A stretch of DNA of 64,000 nt, from the NCBI RefSeq assembly GCF_000003815.2, contig NC_049991.1, positions 1,213,422 through 1,277,421 on the forward strand. The letters run 5' to 3'. Both the position numbers and the translations under genes were made by a program. The stretch comes from Branchiostoma floridae (Eukaryota; Chordata; Leptocardii; Amphioxiformes; Branchiostomatidae). The notes beneath the pieces are model-generated. The model did no database searches, had not been told where the DNA came from, and saw nothing but the letters and a program-made list of their open reading frames with translations. Positions 12,216 to 23,695 of the stretch are shown here, piece after piece (position 1 is the stretch's first letter; every line of letters begins with the position of its first letter).

Positions 12216-13095
12216 ATTACCTGTAAAAGTGAAATAGGGACAGGTGTATAAGTTTTATGTATCAGTCACACAGTAGGAAAAAATGAAGCAAGTGGCGTCA
12301 TTCAAAAGCCTTGGTTTACTAAAAGTAACAGGGCAAGGCATTCTAGGCAAAATCGATATATTTCTTGATATTCGCCCATCCTACTAATATAAAGATTCTC
12401 GTTTCAGTATTTTATACAGTGATGCCTATATGTTAAAGGCATATACGCGTACGGGCGCCGCGGATAATGTACCTTGTTAAAATCTGACAATGTAACTAAG
12501 ATATACAATTTGGAAATGTCTTACCTGGAGTACATGTCCAGCCCGTGCAACTTCTGTGGAAAACTTCTACCGAATGCCACCAAAATGTTCACTGGCTGTG
12601 TGACTCGTTTTCGTACAATAGGAAACTGTTTAAAGACAACATTTCAAGTCTTTCTAAAAGAAGCAGGTGATGACTGCTGCGGGGCAATTTTGATGGAAAT
12701 CGGTGCATTATATTTCAACGAAATGTCCGCCAGGCAATCAGTATGTCTATACTTTGCAAAAAAACGTCTGACATTTCATGAATATCTTGAGTGAACTGTT
12801 GTGTTTGTTATTGTTTTGTGGTGGCATGGCAGGACGATCCCACGCCAGGTAACAATGACTGGTCTTGGCACCCACGCCGATTTACAAAAGGTGTGCCCGA
12901 CAATTCACATATCATTGTGTCTATCGGACATGTAAATTTTGATAAGAAATAAGCCAATCACATGCAGTTTCCTTATGACGATGGCCAATCATCGTTGATG
13001 ATGCAAGTTTTGAATTTTTGAACTGAACACCTAGCGTCATTCTAAGTCTGACGATTCTAGAGTGTGCAACGTTAACATTTTCACCGTTTTACAAA
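12216..13095. promoter_or_regulatory. Divergent intergenic region between the two CACTA genes
   Basis: This 880-bp stretch separates the start codons of the minus-strand transposase and the plus-strand accessory gene, so promoters for both probably lie here. No TATA box stands out. An open frame at 12474-12794 (106 codons, with PCNFCGKLL) is not recognised and has no other support. Confidence 0.4.
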
Positions 13096-15807
13096 ATGTC
13101 CGCGATTTCTCGTACTGACAACCCCATGGAACGAGGAGACAGCGAGAACCTTGCCATCATCCTTCAGGATATGGTTAGGAAGTTTGAGTCTCAAACCACA
13201 GAACTGCAGGCACTGAAGGCACAGCTCCAGGAGCAGGAACGCCGGCAGGCTAATCAAGAACCGCCGCGGGACATCCGAGAGGACAGCCCGTCGCCAGGGC
13301 ACGCTCGCCAACGCCGCAGGGTTCGGAGGAATCCTCTATTCCATCCACTTGCAGGGTAGGTGATTTATTTTGAGTTTTGTCATTTTGGTCATATTTGCAT
13401 CATTGCCCGTACCNNNNNNNNNNNNNNNNNNNNNNNNNNNNNNNNNNNNNNNNNNNNNNNNNNNNNNNNNNNNNNNNNNNNNNNNNNNNNNNNNNNNNNN
13501 NNNNNNNNNNNNNGATACCGGGGTCGTTTCCCGTATGGGGTGTAACCCCACCCCCAAATGCCCGTTAGCCACGGGGCGTCACACGGGGCCATGTATGGCT
13601 CACACCCGAACGACTGAAAAAAGGGGTTCCCCAAAAGTGCCCGTAAAGTGCCGTTGAGTCTTTTTTTTTCAATAATGTGACCGTAGCATTATTCAGGTAG
13701 TTGGTCAAACACATTTTAGCGCTTGTATCTGTATAATGCTGGCCACTTATGTAGATACCTAGCACGCATACTAGCAGGTTTTTAACAAGAAACGGACCGA
13801 TGAACACAGCTCCCCAGGCTAGCGTGCGAGCTTATTAGACCGCCATCCATACACTTGTAGTAATTGACATATCAATGTCCCTTCTATCTTTCTAACTCAA
13901 TTTCTCGATCACTAAAACAAAAGCAACAGCCAAATTAGACGTATTCCCCAATGACTGTTTGAAGGAATTTTCCCATGCGAGTGTTACAAACTTGCGCGCA
14001 AAGACAGCTAGTACATTTGTTTAAAATGTTTTGCAGGATGCCGTGCGCAAGGTGTACCGGGCGATGGAAGAAGGCGAAGGAGACTTTCAGGGCTTTCGGC
14101 TTACTGAACGGTATAGCAACTCCTATTTAATAAGACGTTTCTCTTGCCATGGCATTGTCAAGACATAATAATAGTACCAGATGTACCGTTTAACATGTTC
14201 ACTATGTTTATATGACTCCCTTCCGTCAGTAATGACCATGAAAGAAACCCTATGATAACATCCTGTTTGATAATTTGATAATCCTGAAACGAATGCCTCT
14301 AGTACTTGTAGATTGATAACATAATTTATTCATTTTTTGGCATAGTATGGACTCAGCAGCCAACCAGCACATTGTGAAGATCTTGAGAGACGAGGTGATG
14401 AAAGAGCATGGAGGGCCTGAGAAGTGTCCTTTTTCATCAGCCGAACTGAAGGGTAAGTAAATTACACACCAAGTATGTAAGATTAATCGTTTGAAGAAGC
14501 AAGCTCTGATTTCTCCCTAAATATCTTTTTTTCAAACTGTAAATTCAGTGCAAGATGCAACTACGGTTATACTGCAGCAGGGTTGGAGCACTAAATCGCA
14601 TGTATTGTGCAAATAGCACTGACTTTTAAATCTCTACGGCCAGTGAGCAGAAACTTCACGGTGTCAACGATACTTTTACAAATCTTAGTTTCTATGGCGT
14701 TACCTTAGAACCTATATTAACTATTCAAACACATTTGCATATGTGACGACTAAGTCTTGTTGACTCAGGTAAAACCGGTTTTCCCAGTGACATCTCATGT
14801 ATAGCAGTATTAGCCCTCAATGTAAATTCATGTCCGGAATTAATCTCCATATCTTATCCAGTTGTAGAAACCGATTTGCCTGCAAGTTTTAAGTTCATTT
14901 TCCTTCATTCTAGATGCTGCCAAGAGGTACTATAGATCCAAGAGGGATGACCAGGTGCGGGCCCAGAAGGGGACGTATGCGGAGCACCGACACTCGGTCA
15001 AAAGAAACGGGAGGCAGCAACAGGTTAGTCTTATACACATGTAATGTCAAAGCGCAATACCTGTAGGATTAAAAGTTAACATATGAAGTCGTGATTCTGA
15101 AGTTTTGTGACTCGTTCTCCTCAACTTTTCAATCCAGGAAAATAACGCCACAATGTTACTGAGAGCCGGTATTTCTTTATATCAAGGAAAAAAATACTTA
15201 TAATATATGGGAGATTGTCTCTTGAAGCACGGCTCTTATCTATTGCATTGTTTAATAGTATTTCACTCCATACCACAGGAATATATACCAATTTGTATGC
15301 ATAACATTTTTATCATTCTTACACCAAAAAGCACATTTTAGCCATCGTATTGCAACCAAGTGACAATTGATAGTTAGCTGTATAGTATATACTTCACCAT
15401 GGAGAAATGTTTGACATCAGGCTCATATCTCATTTCAGAAACTGGCGAGACGACGAAAGGCGTACAACCTGGCACGGGACAGCTGGTCAGAGAAGTCTAG
15501 GAGACGGGCGGAGGAGACTCTCCACAAAGACTTCATGTCATCGGAGTCTTCCGACAGTGAAGTGGAGGGGCCGAAAACCTTCAAGGTCAGAAAGCTGGCC
15601 TGGGAGTCAGGAAAGATGACCAAAATCAAGGAGTCGCTGGACGCTGTCGTGCCACTTCGGGGCTCTCCTCGAATCCCTTCTCGTGAGCTTTCGGACAGAA
15701 AAGTACCAGAGGGGACCCCGGAGTGGGCGATCAGCAAAAGGTATCAGAACGGCAGAGCACCAGCAACTGACGTCAGCGAGCTGAGACTGGAGTTGGATAG
15801 CGAGTAG
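13096..15807 (+). CDS. CACTA-encoded accessory protein, basic with coiled coil, function unknown
   Basis: Exons seen: 13096-13355, 14037-14110, 14346-14452, 14914-15023 and 15439-15807 (stop TAG). The last four join in phase. The first ends in phase 2 while the next reads from phase 0, so a further exon is probably hidden in or near the 100-N gap at 13414-13513. The N-terminus has a heptad-like stretch (MVRKFESQTTELQALKAQL, then QLQEQERRQ) predicting a coiled coil, followed by an Arg-rich segment (RQRRRVRRN). The middle holds VRKVYRAMEEGEGDF and a Lys/Arg-rich helix (KRYYRSKRDDQVRAQKG). The C-terminal exon starts KLARRRKAYNLARDSW and continues through an acidic Ser-rich patch (SSESSDSEVEG). 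I do not recognise the family. Being basic and inside a CACTA element, it may be a DNA-binding partner of the transposase, like the second protein of plant En/Spm. That is inference. Confidence 0.65.
13414..13513. other. Assembly gap (100 N)
   Basis: A run of 100 N lies in the CACTA accessory gene, probably hiding a small exon. Confidence 1.
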
Positions 15808-16234
15808 GACGACAGACAATTAGGAGCAGATTTTGTTTGATTAGTTTAGTGTAGCTGTTTTTTTCTCAAAGAGTTTTCAAAGTCAAGTTTGTAGCCACAG
15901 AATAGTCGTTTGCAACAACCAATTTGAGTAATTAATGTCAACATTTGTTTGTCCTTTATACTATGTAAACACAATTTACTACTAGTAATTACAGCCCCTG
16001 TGAGTTAGTGTTTTTTACATGTTTACTTGTTTATTCTACCAGTTAATCAACCCTTGTAAAACTGAAGAAGAGTGATTAATGTCACCCGAACCGCCTGTAA
16101 GTCGGAAATATCTCATTGTTATCGAATTCAATATCGTTTTTTTGACATTCATAAATGAGCTATGTTTTTAATCGGTTTAAGATAATCTGATACAACAACA
16201 TGCTGGTTTTCAATGTGATTGCCTGTGTATATGG
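15808..16234. other. 3' flank of the CACTA accessory gene
   Basis: AT-rich sequence follows the stop codon. No gene or clear structured repeat is seen. It runs into an N gap. Confidence 0.5.
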
Positions 16235-16393
16235 NNNNNNNNNNNNNNNNNNNNNNNNNNNNNNNNNNNNNNNNNNNNNNNNNNNNNNNNNNNNNNNNNN
16301 NNNNNNNNNNNNNNNNNNNNNNNNNNNNNNNNNNNNNNNNNNNNNNNNNNNNNNNNNNNNNNNNNNNNNNNNNNNNNNNNNNNNNNNNNNNNN
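16235..16393. other. Assembly gap (159 N)
   Basis: A run of 159 N lies just inside the right subterminal region of the CACTA element. Confidence 1.
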
Positions 16394-16865
16394 CATTACG
16401 ATTCTTAAAAGCAGCTTAAATAAAATATTTAAGACTATATTAAAATACTTAAAACCTACTTAAACCAGACGTAAGGCAAAAAATTATACGATTTAAGATA
16501 CATTTACGGTGCTTAAACAATGTTTAAACATTTGGATTTAAGCTTAGTTTAAAGCACTTAAAAGTTGCTTAAATGTGTGCCACTACGTGCTCTTTACGGA
16601 CTATTTAAGTCGACGTATGACACTCAATTTAAGCAGCATTTACGGTGCTTAAACGCTGTGTAAACGTACGAATTTAACCATAGTTTACGATACTTAAAAG
16701 TTGCTTAAATGTGTGCCACAACGTGTCCTTTACGGACGCACGTAATCATAGCTTAAATATAATCTTTCCGAATGCGTAAACATGACGTAATGTAACTTAA
16801 AGAATGCCAATACGGTACCCTTAAGCACACTTTAAGAGTGCTTAAAGAGCAGTTTTCATGCAGTG
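16394..16865. repeat. CACTA right subterminal array and terminal inverted repeat
   Basis: The stretch is dense in GCTTAAA, TTTAAG and TTTACG motifs. It contains a larger tandem duplication of about 130 bp: TTACGGTGCTTAAAC at about 16504 and 16630, and ACTTAAAAGTTGCTTAAATG at about 16557 and 16691. The terminal 38 bp mirror the left end at 5185. Confidence 0.7.
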
Positions 16866-16868
16866 AAT

Positions 16869-17640
16869 GCAGCTGCTAAATCTCCTTAGTGTGGCAATGA
16901 TATTCATTAAAGATTTATTTCTGGAGTGCTATAACACTTGACACTGGAAGGTTATTTGCATAATTTGACCAATTAAGTTTTTACAGTAGTTCCATAGACA
17001 ACATGAATAGTGGTAGCCCCCATCCAGCAGCAACAGTTAGTCCCCAGGGTGGTATGATATTTTTATTCAATCCATCCAACTAAAACCTAAACCTAAGTGA
17101 CAAAATGCAACAAACAATACCAGATTTAAAATAGAACAAAGCTTCTACCACTTAACCCTGTATGTACTATAGATTAAGCAGACCCAAAAATCAAGCGACC
17201 ATGACTAGCCCCAAACTACAAAATACCTGCATACAATACGGAAATGGCATCCCCAAAGAAACAACAAGAAACACAGGAAGATAATATACATACCTTTCTC
17301 TTACACTCAAGCTCTATACATTTCTCCTCCATTTTAGAAAGTTGTATCTTCTTCTGATTGCCAAACAGGGTACAGGAACTTGTACCAGAACTTTAAACTC
17401 AGTACTACACAGCTCTCAAAAGTCGCCACAAAGACTAAGAAGCAAACTCAAATTGTACCTAACAGCAACAGATACTAGTACAAACTGAACTGAACTAGTA
17501 CATCATCTGGCTGGAAATGCTGTTGATACAAAGTAACCTGGTACATTGAAGGTGGCAGAAGCCAGTGCAAAAACAGATGACGATTCTACACATAAGCTTA
17601 AAGACCTATCAATCAACCCAAACCTGTTTTCACAACCAAG
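16869..17640. other. ELAC2 intron 6 sequence downstream of the CACTA element
   Basis: AT-rich intronic sequence. I see no gene, and no repeat other than the start of the degenerate array that follows. Confidence 0.4.
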
Positions 17641-17679
17641 CAGATATTGGGGGGATGCCCCAACCACACAAAAACTGGG

Positions 17680-18260
17680 TCAACCTACAGTATCAAGTTC
17701 AAGCACTAGGAGGCCCAAAATCAAACCTGACCACCAGGACACAAGCAACAATCCACGTACCAAATAGCAACACGATGGCACCTTGCGTTTCGGAGATAAA
17801 GCGCAGGCGCCGTTCCCGCACTAAAGGTAATCTGGAATGTCAAGTTCAAGCACCAAGGGCGCCAAAATCAAAACTGAGAATTATTCAGCCACCGCCAACA
17901 CATGTGCCAAATATCATCGCACCCGCACCATCCGTTCAGAAGATATAACTCCGGAAATACCCCTCCCGGACACAAAATTCGACCTACCGCGTCAAGTTCA
18001 AACGCGACAAGGCCCAAAGTCAATCCTAGGCAACAGGCAACAACTTCCCACCCATGCACCAAAAATCGTCGCAATGGCGCGTATCGTTCCGGACACACAA
18101 AAGCACCAAAAATGCCACCTTCAATGTCAAGTTCAAGCGCCAGGAGGCCCAAAATCAAACCCGAGTGTCAAGCCACCACCCCCAACCCGCGTACCAAAAA
18201 TCGTCGTGCTTGCACCATCCGTTCTCGAGATACAGCGCCCTAAATCCCCAGCTTCCAAAT
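17680..18260. repeat. Degenerate tandem repeat, about 145-bp period
   Basis: The block TCAAGTTCAAGCAC followed by an AGGCCCAAAATCAAA-like stretch and a CCACGTACCAAAT-like stretch recurs at about 17693, 17840, 17990 and 18126, diverging between copies. Open frames across it are a by-product of the repeat and show no family resemblance. Confidence 0.6.
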
Positions 18261-18547
18261 TTTCCCACGCCCGTGAAAACCATACCTGCATATACATGCA
18301 GGCAATAATGTCCTGAAATCACTAGTAAGTTTTGAGGATGAATTAATCCCAGTGTACTGATTAACGATGATAATGGTACTGGTGAGTCTGTTAGTCCTTC
18401 CCGCATAGGCCCATAATTTCAATAGCCTTTAAGCCATACAACTTAATGCAATCAATACAGCAGGGGGCTAGTCCATTGGTTGTGGTGTGTATTCAACAAA
18501 TACTGAGTGCTAAGCAGAGAAAGCAGCATGTACCATTTTAAAAGTCT

Positions 18548-18640
18548 ATTATAACTCGGCCCAGGATCAAACTCATGACCTGCCGACTGCAAGGTGAATA
18601 CTACTTGGCCATTGCACTGGTTTATGAGTCTGTTATGTCC
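18548..18640 (-). mobile_element. tRNA-like SINE relic
   Basis: On the minus strand the sequence reads AATGGCCAAGTAGTATTCAC (box A-like), then CATGAGTTTGATCCTGGG (box B-like). The spacing suits a tRNA-derived SINE head. The body was not delimited. Confidence 0.4.
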
Positions 18641-18977
18641 CCAGGTTTACCCAGAGCACACTGGGGTGAGCCTCTAGCCTACTTTTATTTAAATCTAATG
18701 GGAATCTACCCAACTTTGATCTGATCTAGATGCTAAATAGCTAGTTTCTCAAAACTTTCAAGTATACAGGTATGTTTACAAAAGCTGGGATGCAAAATTT
18801 CAAGCTGTCATATATGGACTTGGACTGAGATACATGTAGTTTAGTCATTCCTGGACTCCGATATAGTATCAGGCCTAGGTAGCAATAGGAATGAACCTTT
18901 GACTATATAATCATATAGTCAGTAGCTGAAGGTGTTTGTGCCTGTGTACAGTCAGTGTAGAGGACTATAGTATTACA

Positions 18978-19006
18978 GTGGACTACTACTACTACTACTA
19001 CTACAG
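18978..19006. repeat. (CTA)n microsatellite
   Basis: About eight tandem CTA triplets lie some 70 bases before the ELAC2 exon at 19076. Confidence 0.8.
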
Positions 19007-19075
19007 TAACTGTTGGTGTGTGTAATTGTACATAGTCAGTAATAGTTGGTATATGATTGTCTGTATCCCCTACAG

Positions 19076-22000
19076 TCTCCCAGTCATACCCAGAAGTGGT
19101 GTTCTTTGGTACAGGGTCGTCCATCCCCAGTAAGAGGAGGAACGTCACGGGAATCCTGGTCCATCTCAGGTCAGTACTCATGTTTTTGCATCAGTATGAT
19201 GTTTGAATATGATGCTACGATGTTTGCATATGACACTAGGGATGTCCCTGGTAGTAGCCTCACAGTTGAACCCTTGATTCTAATGAGTTGGTTACTGGGA
19301 AACCCCTGTTCAATCCTGGGTCAGGACATCTAGACTGAGACTGTCTTTAAGACAATGACAATGAAGTTTATTGCATATTCATGTCCCCTTGGCTAAATGC
19401 AGTAAGTCACATACAAAGAGATTGATTGGTAAGCTGTTCTATGTTCTACTTATGCCTATATTTCTCTATATGCGTCTTCCCTCTTCTTAAAACATGTGAA
19501 GACAAACTTACAGAGTTCTTCTATTAAATCGTAGTTAGCTGATGACATTAGTGATTTGAAAAGTCTTCCTTTGTTAGTTGTGCATATTTCTGTTTTGCAA
19601 GTGTAGTATTACATATATCTTTGTACAGAGTGAACATGTAAGAAGGGACGTAAATTGGGGGTCCCGTTTTTCGGCGCTCAAAAGGGAAGGGGCTAGCAAC
19701 CCCTTCCTGTAAATATATTATATACCCTACTGTTAGGCTACAGTTGAAACAGCAAGGCAACCTGCTGACCTATGGGATTAGGTACTACAAAGGACCAAAA
19801 AGAGTTAAAAATCATCTTTATTCCAAACAAGATGAATACATACATAGTACACATTAAAACATAGGACAGCCCTTTGTTTACCAGGAGGGCGCAAGGTATC
19901 AAAAAGAAATACAATGTGTTTGGACAGATTAAAAGCACTTAAAACATTAACGTTTTTCATAAAATGTAGACCCTGATAATCACAACTAGTTTCTGTAGAT
20001 GAACAGTCCTGAAGTACAGTCCCATGTACATTGTAGGTGTGTTTTAGGCACAGTAGATAGCATAAGATGCACAAAGTGCGCACTTTCCCAGTCTACTTTT
20101 AAAATGTCTCACTTAATGGTCTTTGTAGCTGACCGGACAGAGTGACTTCAGTTTTGCAGTGTTCTCGCCATTAATCCAACCTCTGCTCCCTACTTCAACT
20201 GTAACAAGGCTAGCCCTGTAACTTAACTGTGCAAGTTTATGTCATTAATCAGACATTCGTACAATCAGACATTAGTTCTCCTATTGTTTTGTACAGTGAG
20301 ACTGAGTCCCTGTTGTTGGATGGTGGGGAAGGCACATTCGGACAGATGTACCGTCACTATGGTGACAAGGTGGACAGAGTGTTGGCTAACATCAAGTGTG
20401 TGTTCATATCACACATCCATGCTGACCATCACTTGGTAAGTCATATACAAAATGTGTTTCAAATTTATTATTTTTTAGTGACTCCTGCTTAAGTAACATC
20501 TTTTTTATTTATGTTCCACTGCTAAGTCGTATGTAGAAGTTGCAGAAAGGCTGAAAGATACATGTTTACAAATGTTCACAGAGCTTTAGAAAGTCTGGCA
20601 GAAAATTGAATTATTGAGAGAGGGCAGAACAATAATTTACCACTGGGGGAAAGAATTTGTTACTACATTATGTCCAAAACCATGGAAGACGGAATATGTG
20701 ACTGTACATTNNNNNNNNNNNNNNNNNNNNNNNNNNNNNNNNNNNNNNNNNNNNNNNNNNNNNNNNNNNNNNNNNNNNNNNNNNNNNNNNNNNNNNNNNN
20801 NNNNNNNNNNGGGACAAGTTGGGATGAAGTTTGTTCCTGTCATGTTGTGTATACATGATACATGTACATAAAGAAAATATTAAGGATAAACATGTTATGT
20901 CAGCTATCAGATTTTGTAGTCCAGTGAAAATCATTGGAGTGCTCAGTTGAAAGTAATGTTATAATGATATGAAAGATTATAATATTGTTTATCTTGAATA
21001 TGATTTTTGCAGGGACTGATGAGAATATTCCAGGAGAGAAGAAGAGCACTGGTAAGGGGTTATCATGTCAACATCATGTACAATTACCAAGAAGTGAGAG
21101 GAAGTCAAAAATACTCTAAAGAGCAGAGTATCTAGTATATGATTGTTAATATGTGACCTGTGCTTATCTTGTTGGCATCCATTGGTAAAATAAAGGTCTT
21201 AATTCATTCCTTAATACCCCCTTTATTATATTTCCAGACTGACTATATTGAGTATTTAGCATGATATGCCAATATTACCAGTAATATTTTTTTGCCACTT
21301 GAACACACAGATAGAATTAATGTCCTAATGTTAGAGAAAATACATTCTTCCTTTGGTTAACAATTTGCAATGTCATTATATTAGACACTAGACACAATGT
21401 ACTGTACAGCTTAAGTTGAGATTGGGCGCTTACTTCAGACATTTTCTGAGGTTTTACTAATCTTTTTGCATCATTTTAAAGTTCAGGGTTACCAACCTGA
21501 GATGTGTAAACGGTTTGGATGTTGTGTATCCTAGCAAACCCTTGGAGAGCCCCAGCAACCTGTGTTCCTGATAGCCCCCCTGCCATTTATGTCATGGATC
21601 AACCACTACAGACTCAACTGTGAGAACATTGGTATAGACAACAAGGACTTCATGTAAGTGCAGTACCTACTTAAACAGACAGGTGGTACTATATAATACT
21701 AGTTTACGTTAAACAGAAAGGACCAGAGCAAGCTGCTAGCTAAGGGGGCCCCAACTTCCATTACTTCTTCCTACATGTCACACATGTCTACATGTAGGAC
21801 AAAGTACTAAAGATAGTTTGCTGCAGTATCTAGGTCGTCTACCAGGAGGCCCAAAGTTGTACAGGACTGTCAGGAGCTTAACACACCTACATGCAGTTCC
21901 TACATGTATGCACTTAGCACATATCATTGCAATCCATCCTGCATGTTTGTCAAATAATCCACCGGACCTGCACAATCCATGCAAGCTATAAAGTATACTT

Positions 22001-23645
22001 CCATGTTTCATTGAGGTTAAGAATCTGATACACTTTGTATTAACATTAAGTTATTTTCCCTGCAGCGTTCTTCTCTGTAAAGACCTGTCAGTGTTTTCAA
22101 GTGAAGAGCAAAGCCAAGAGTTGAACAGCCTGAAGAAGAGGCTGGGTTTCACTCAGGTTAGATAATCATACTTCATTATTGAAGTAGTTAAACTGTGATA
22201 TCCAACACAAAAATTGGACTCACCCGAATTTGTGACTGAACAGCACCAGTCTTTGTCAAGGAATGAACAATCCAGTGCTGTCGTGATGTCACGTTATGCA
22301 GATAAAACATGACTCAGTAAGCAGTGGATCATAGGCTAGGTTTCAGGCAGTCTATGGCGCCCACCCTGATCCACTGATCCACCTATGATCTACTGTTTAC
22401 TGAGTCACATGTTTTGGGTAAGTCCATTTTTTGTGTGTTGGATATTACAGTTTAACTAGTTTAATAATGACTTCTACCAACACAGATGAAAATCATACTG
22501 CATGTTGTGATAATGTTAATCTCCAGTGTTGATGACTTTATACAGGTGGACCTGTCCTGATTTGCCCTGTGCCAGAATATGGTCACAATCTAGTTGGTTG
22601 CCGTGAGGTGCAGGCAGCTAGTATAGAACAGGTTCAGAATTTAGAATTTTACCATCACAGTGTGTCACTGGACAATGTAATGTCATGCTGTCACCACATG
22701 GGTGTGGACAGGGAGAGACTGGGGTGTGGAGTTGTGGCAGTGTGAAGGATATATTCCATCCGGCTTAGTGTTGGAATTGTTGGACATTGTAAGTTGGTAG
22801 AAATGCTAGATTTGTAACTACAAAAGTTACATGTAGGTGTTAAAAAATTTCTTTGTCGTGTAAATGTTAAGATAAGTAGTAAGTCTACTAACTGTCAAAG
22901 TGTGTGTGTGTGTGTGTGTGTATGTGTTCACCCTAAAATGCAGTTCCGATGGCTGCCGGGGGTTCTAAAACGATTTATTTTTAGAAACCCAACACTTTTT
23001 TCTTGCCTAAAAGACCCTTATTAAAGTCTTACAACTGTAACAACAAATATGCTACACTTTAAACCAGTTCACCATCAGTCCACAAAACTTGTGTCATAGG
23101 TGAAGCTCATGTCTTGACCGAACGGACTAACGCAAATGTAACAGACTAATACAAAATGAGCACTGAATGTCCTGGCAAGTCACACTGCACTGCTGTAATG
23201 TTTATGTTGCAATAAGTGGCTAGCTTCTATCTAAGCCCTTCTATCCTCACTAGCTCCAGGTAGTGCCTGTCCTCCATGTGTCCCGTTCCTATGGCCTGGT
23301 TGTGACCCACAAGGATGACTGGAAGCTGGTGTACTCTGGAGACTCCATGCCTTGTGATGCCCTCATCTTGGCAGGTAAAGTTACATGTATAGTTCAGAGA
23401 TCCCATAACTCCTTGAGATATTTAGAACTTTGCAAATTTGTAGCTGTATTATGTCCCATTCAGTTACTACCTGCCTAAGTGCTTAGGCCAGGGACTAGTC
23501 CCTTGCTCCTCTCAGTTAAGTCCCTCTCTATCACATGATCCAGTGCTCTAATACCTTTAGCTTCCACTGTTATGCTGACCACAAATATGCTGAAATGCAA
23601 CACACACACAGAGACACACACAAAACAAGCACAGGCACCCACACA

Positions 23646-23695
<50 letters not shown>

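Larger units (their letters stand above)
5185..16865. mobile_element. CACTA (EnSpm) DNA transposon, 11.7 kb, with both ends
   Basis: The left end reads CACTGCACCAAATCGG and the right end is the complement of CACTGCATGAAAACTG. The first 38 bases of the two ends match at roughly three quarters of positions. A direct AAT flanks both sides (5182-5184 and 16866-16868), fitting the 3-bp target duplication of CACTA elements. Inside are a Transposase_21-type transposase gene (minus, 8582-12215), a divergent second gene (plus, 13096-15807), and TTAAG-rich subterminal arrays at both ends. The whole element sits inside ELAC2 intron 6 and is removed by splicing of the exon at 4830 to the exon at 19076. 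Two N gaps (13414-13513 and 16235-16393) keep the exact length uncertain. Confidence 0.88.

Noticed and set aside
12474-12794. 106-codon frame with a PCNFCGKLL motif between the CACTA genes
   Set aside because: No splice context, no recognisable domain, and it occupies the expected divergent promoter region.
17546-18316. Overlapping proline/serine/lysine-rich frames of 73-159 codons
   Set aside because: They follow a degenerate 145-bp tandem repeat in an ELAC2 intron, with no family resemblance.
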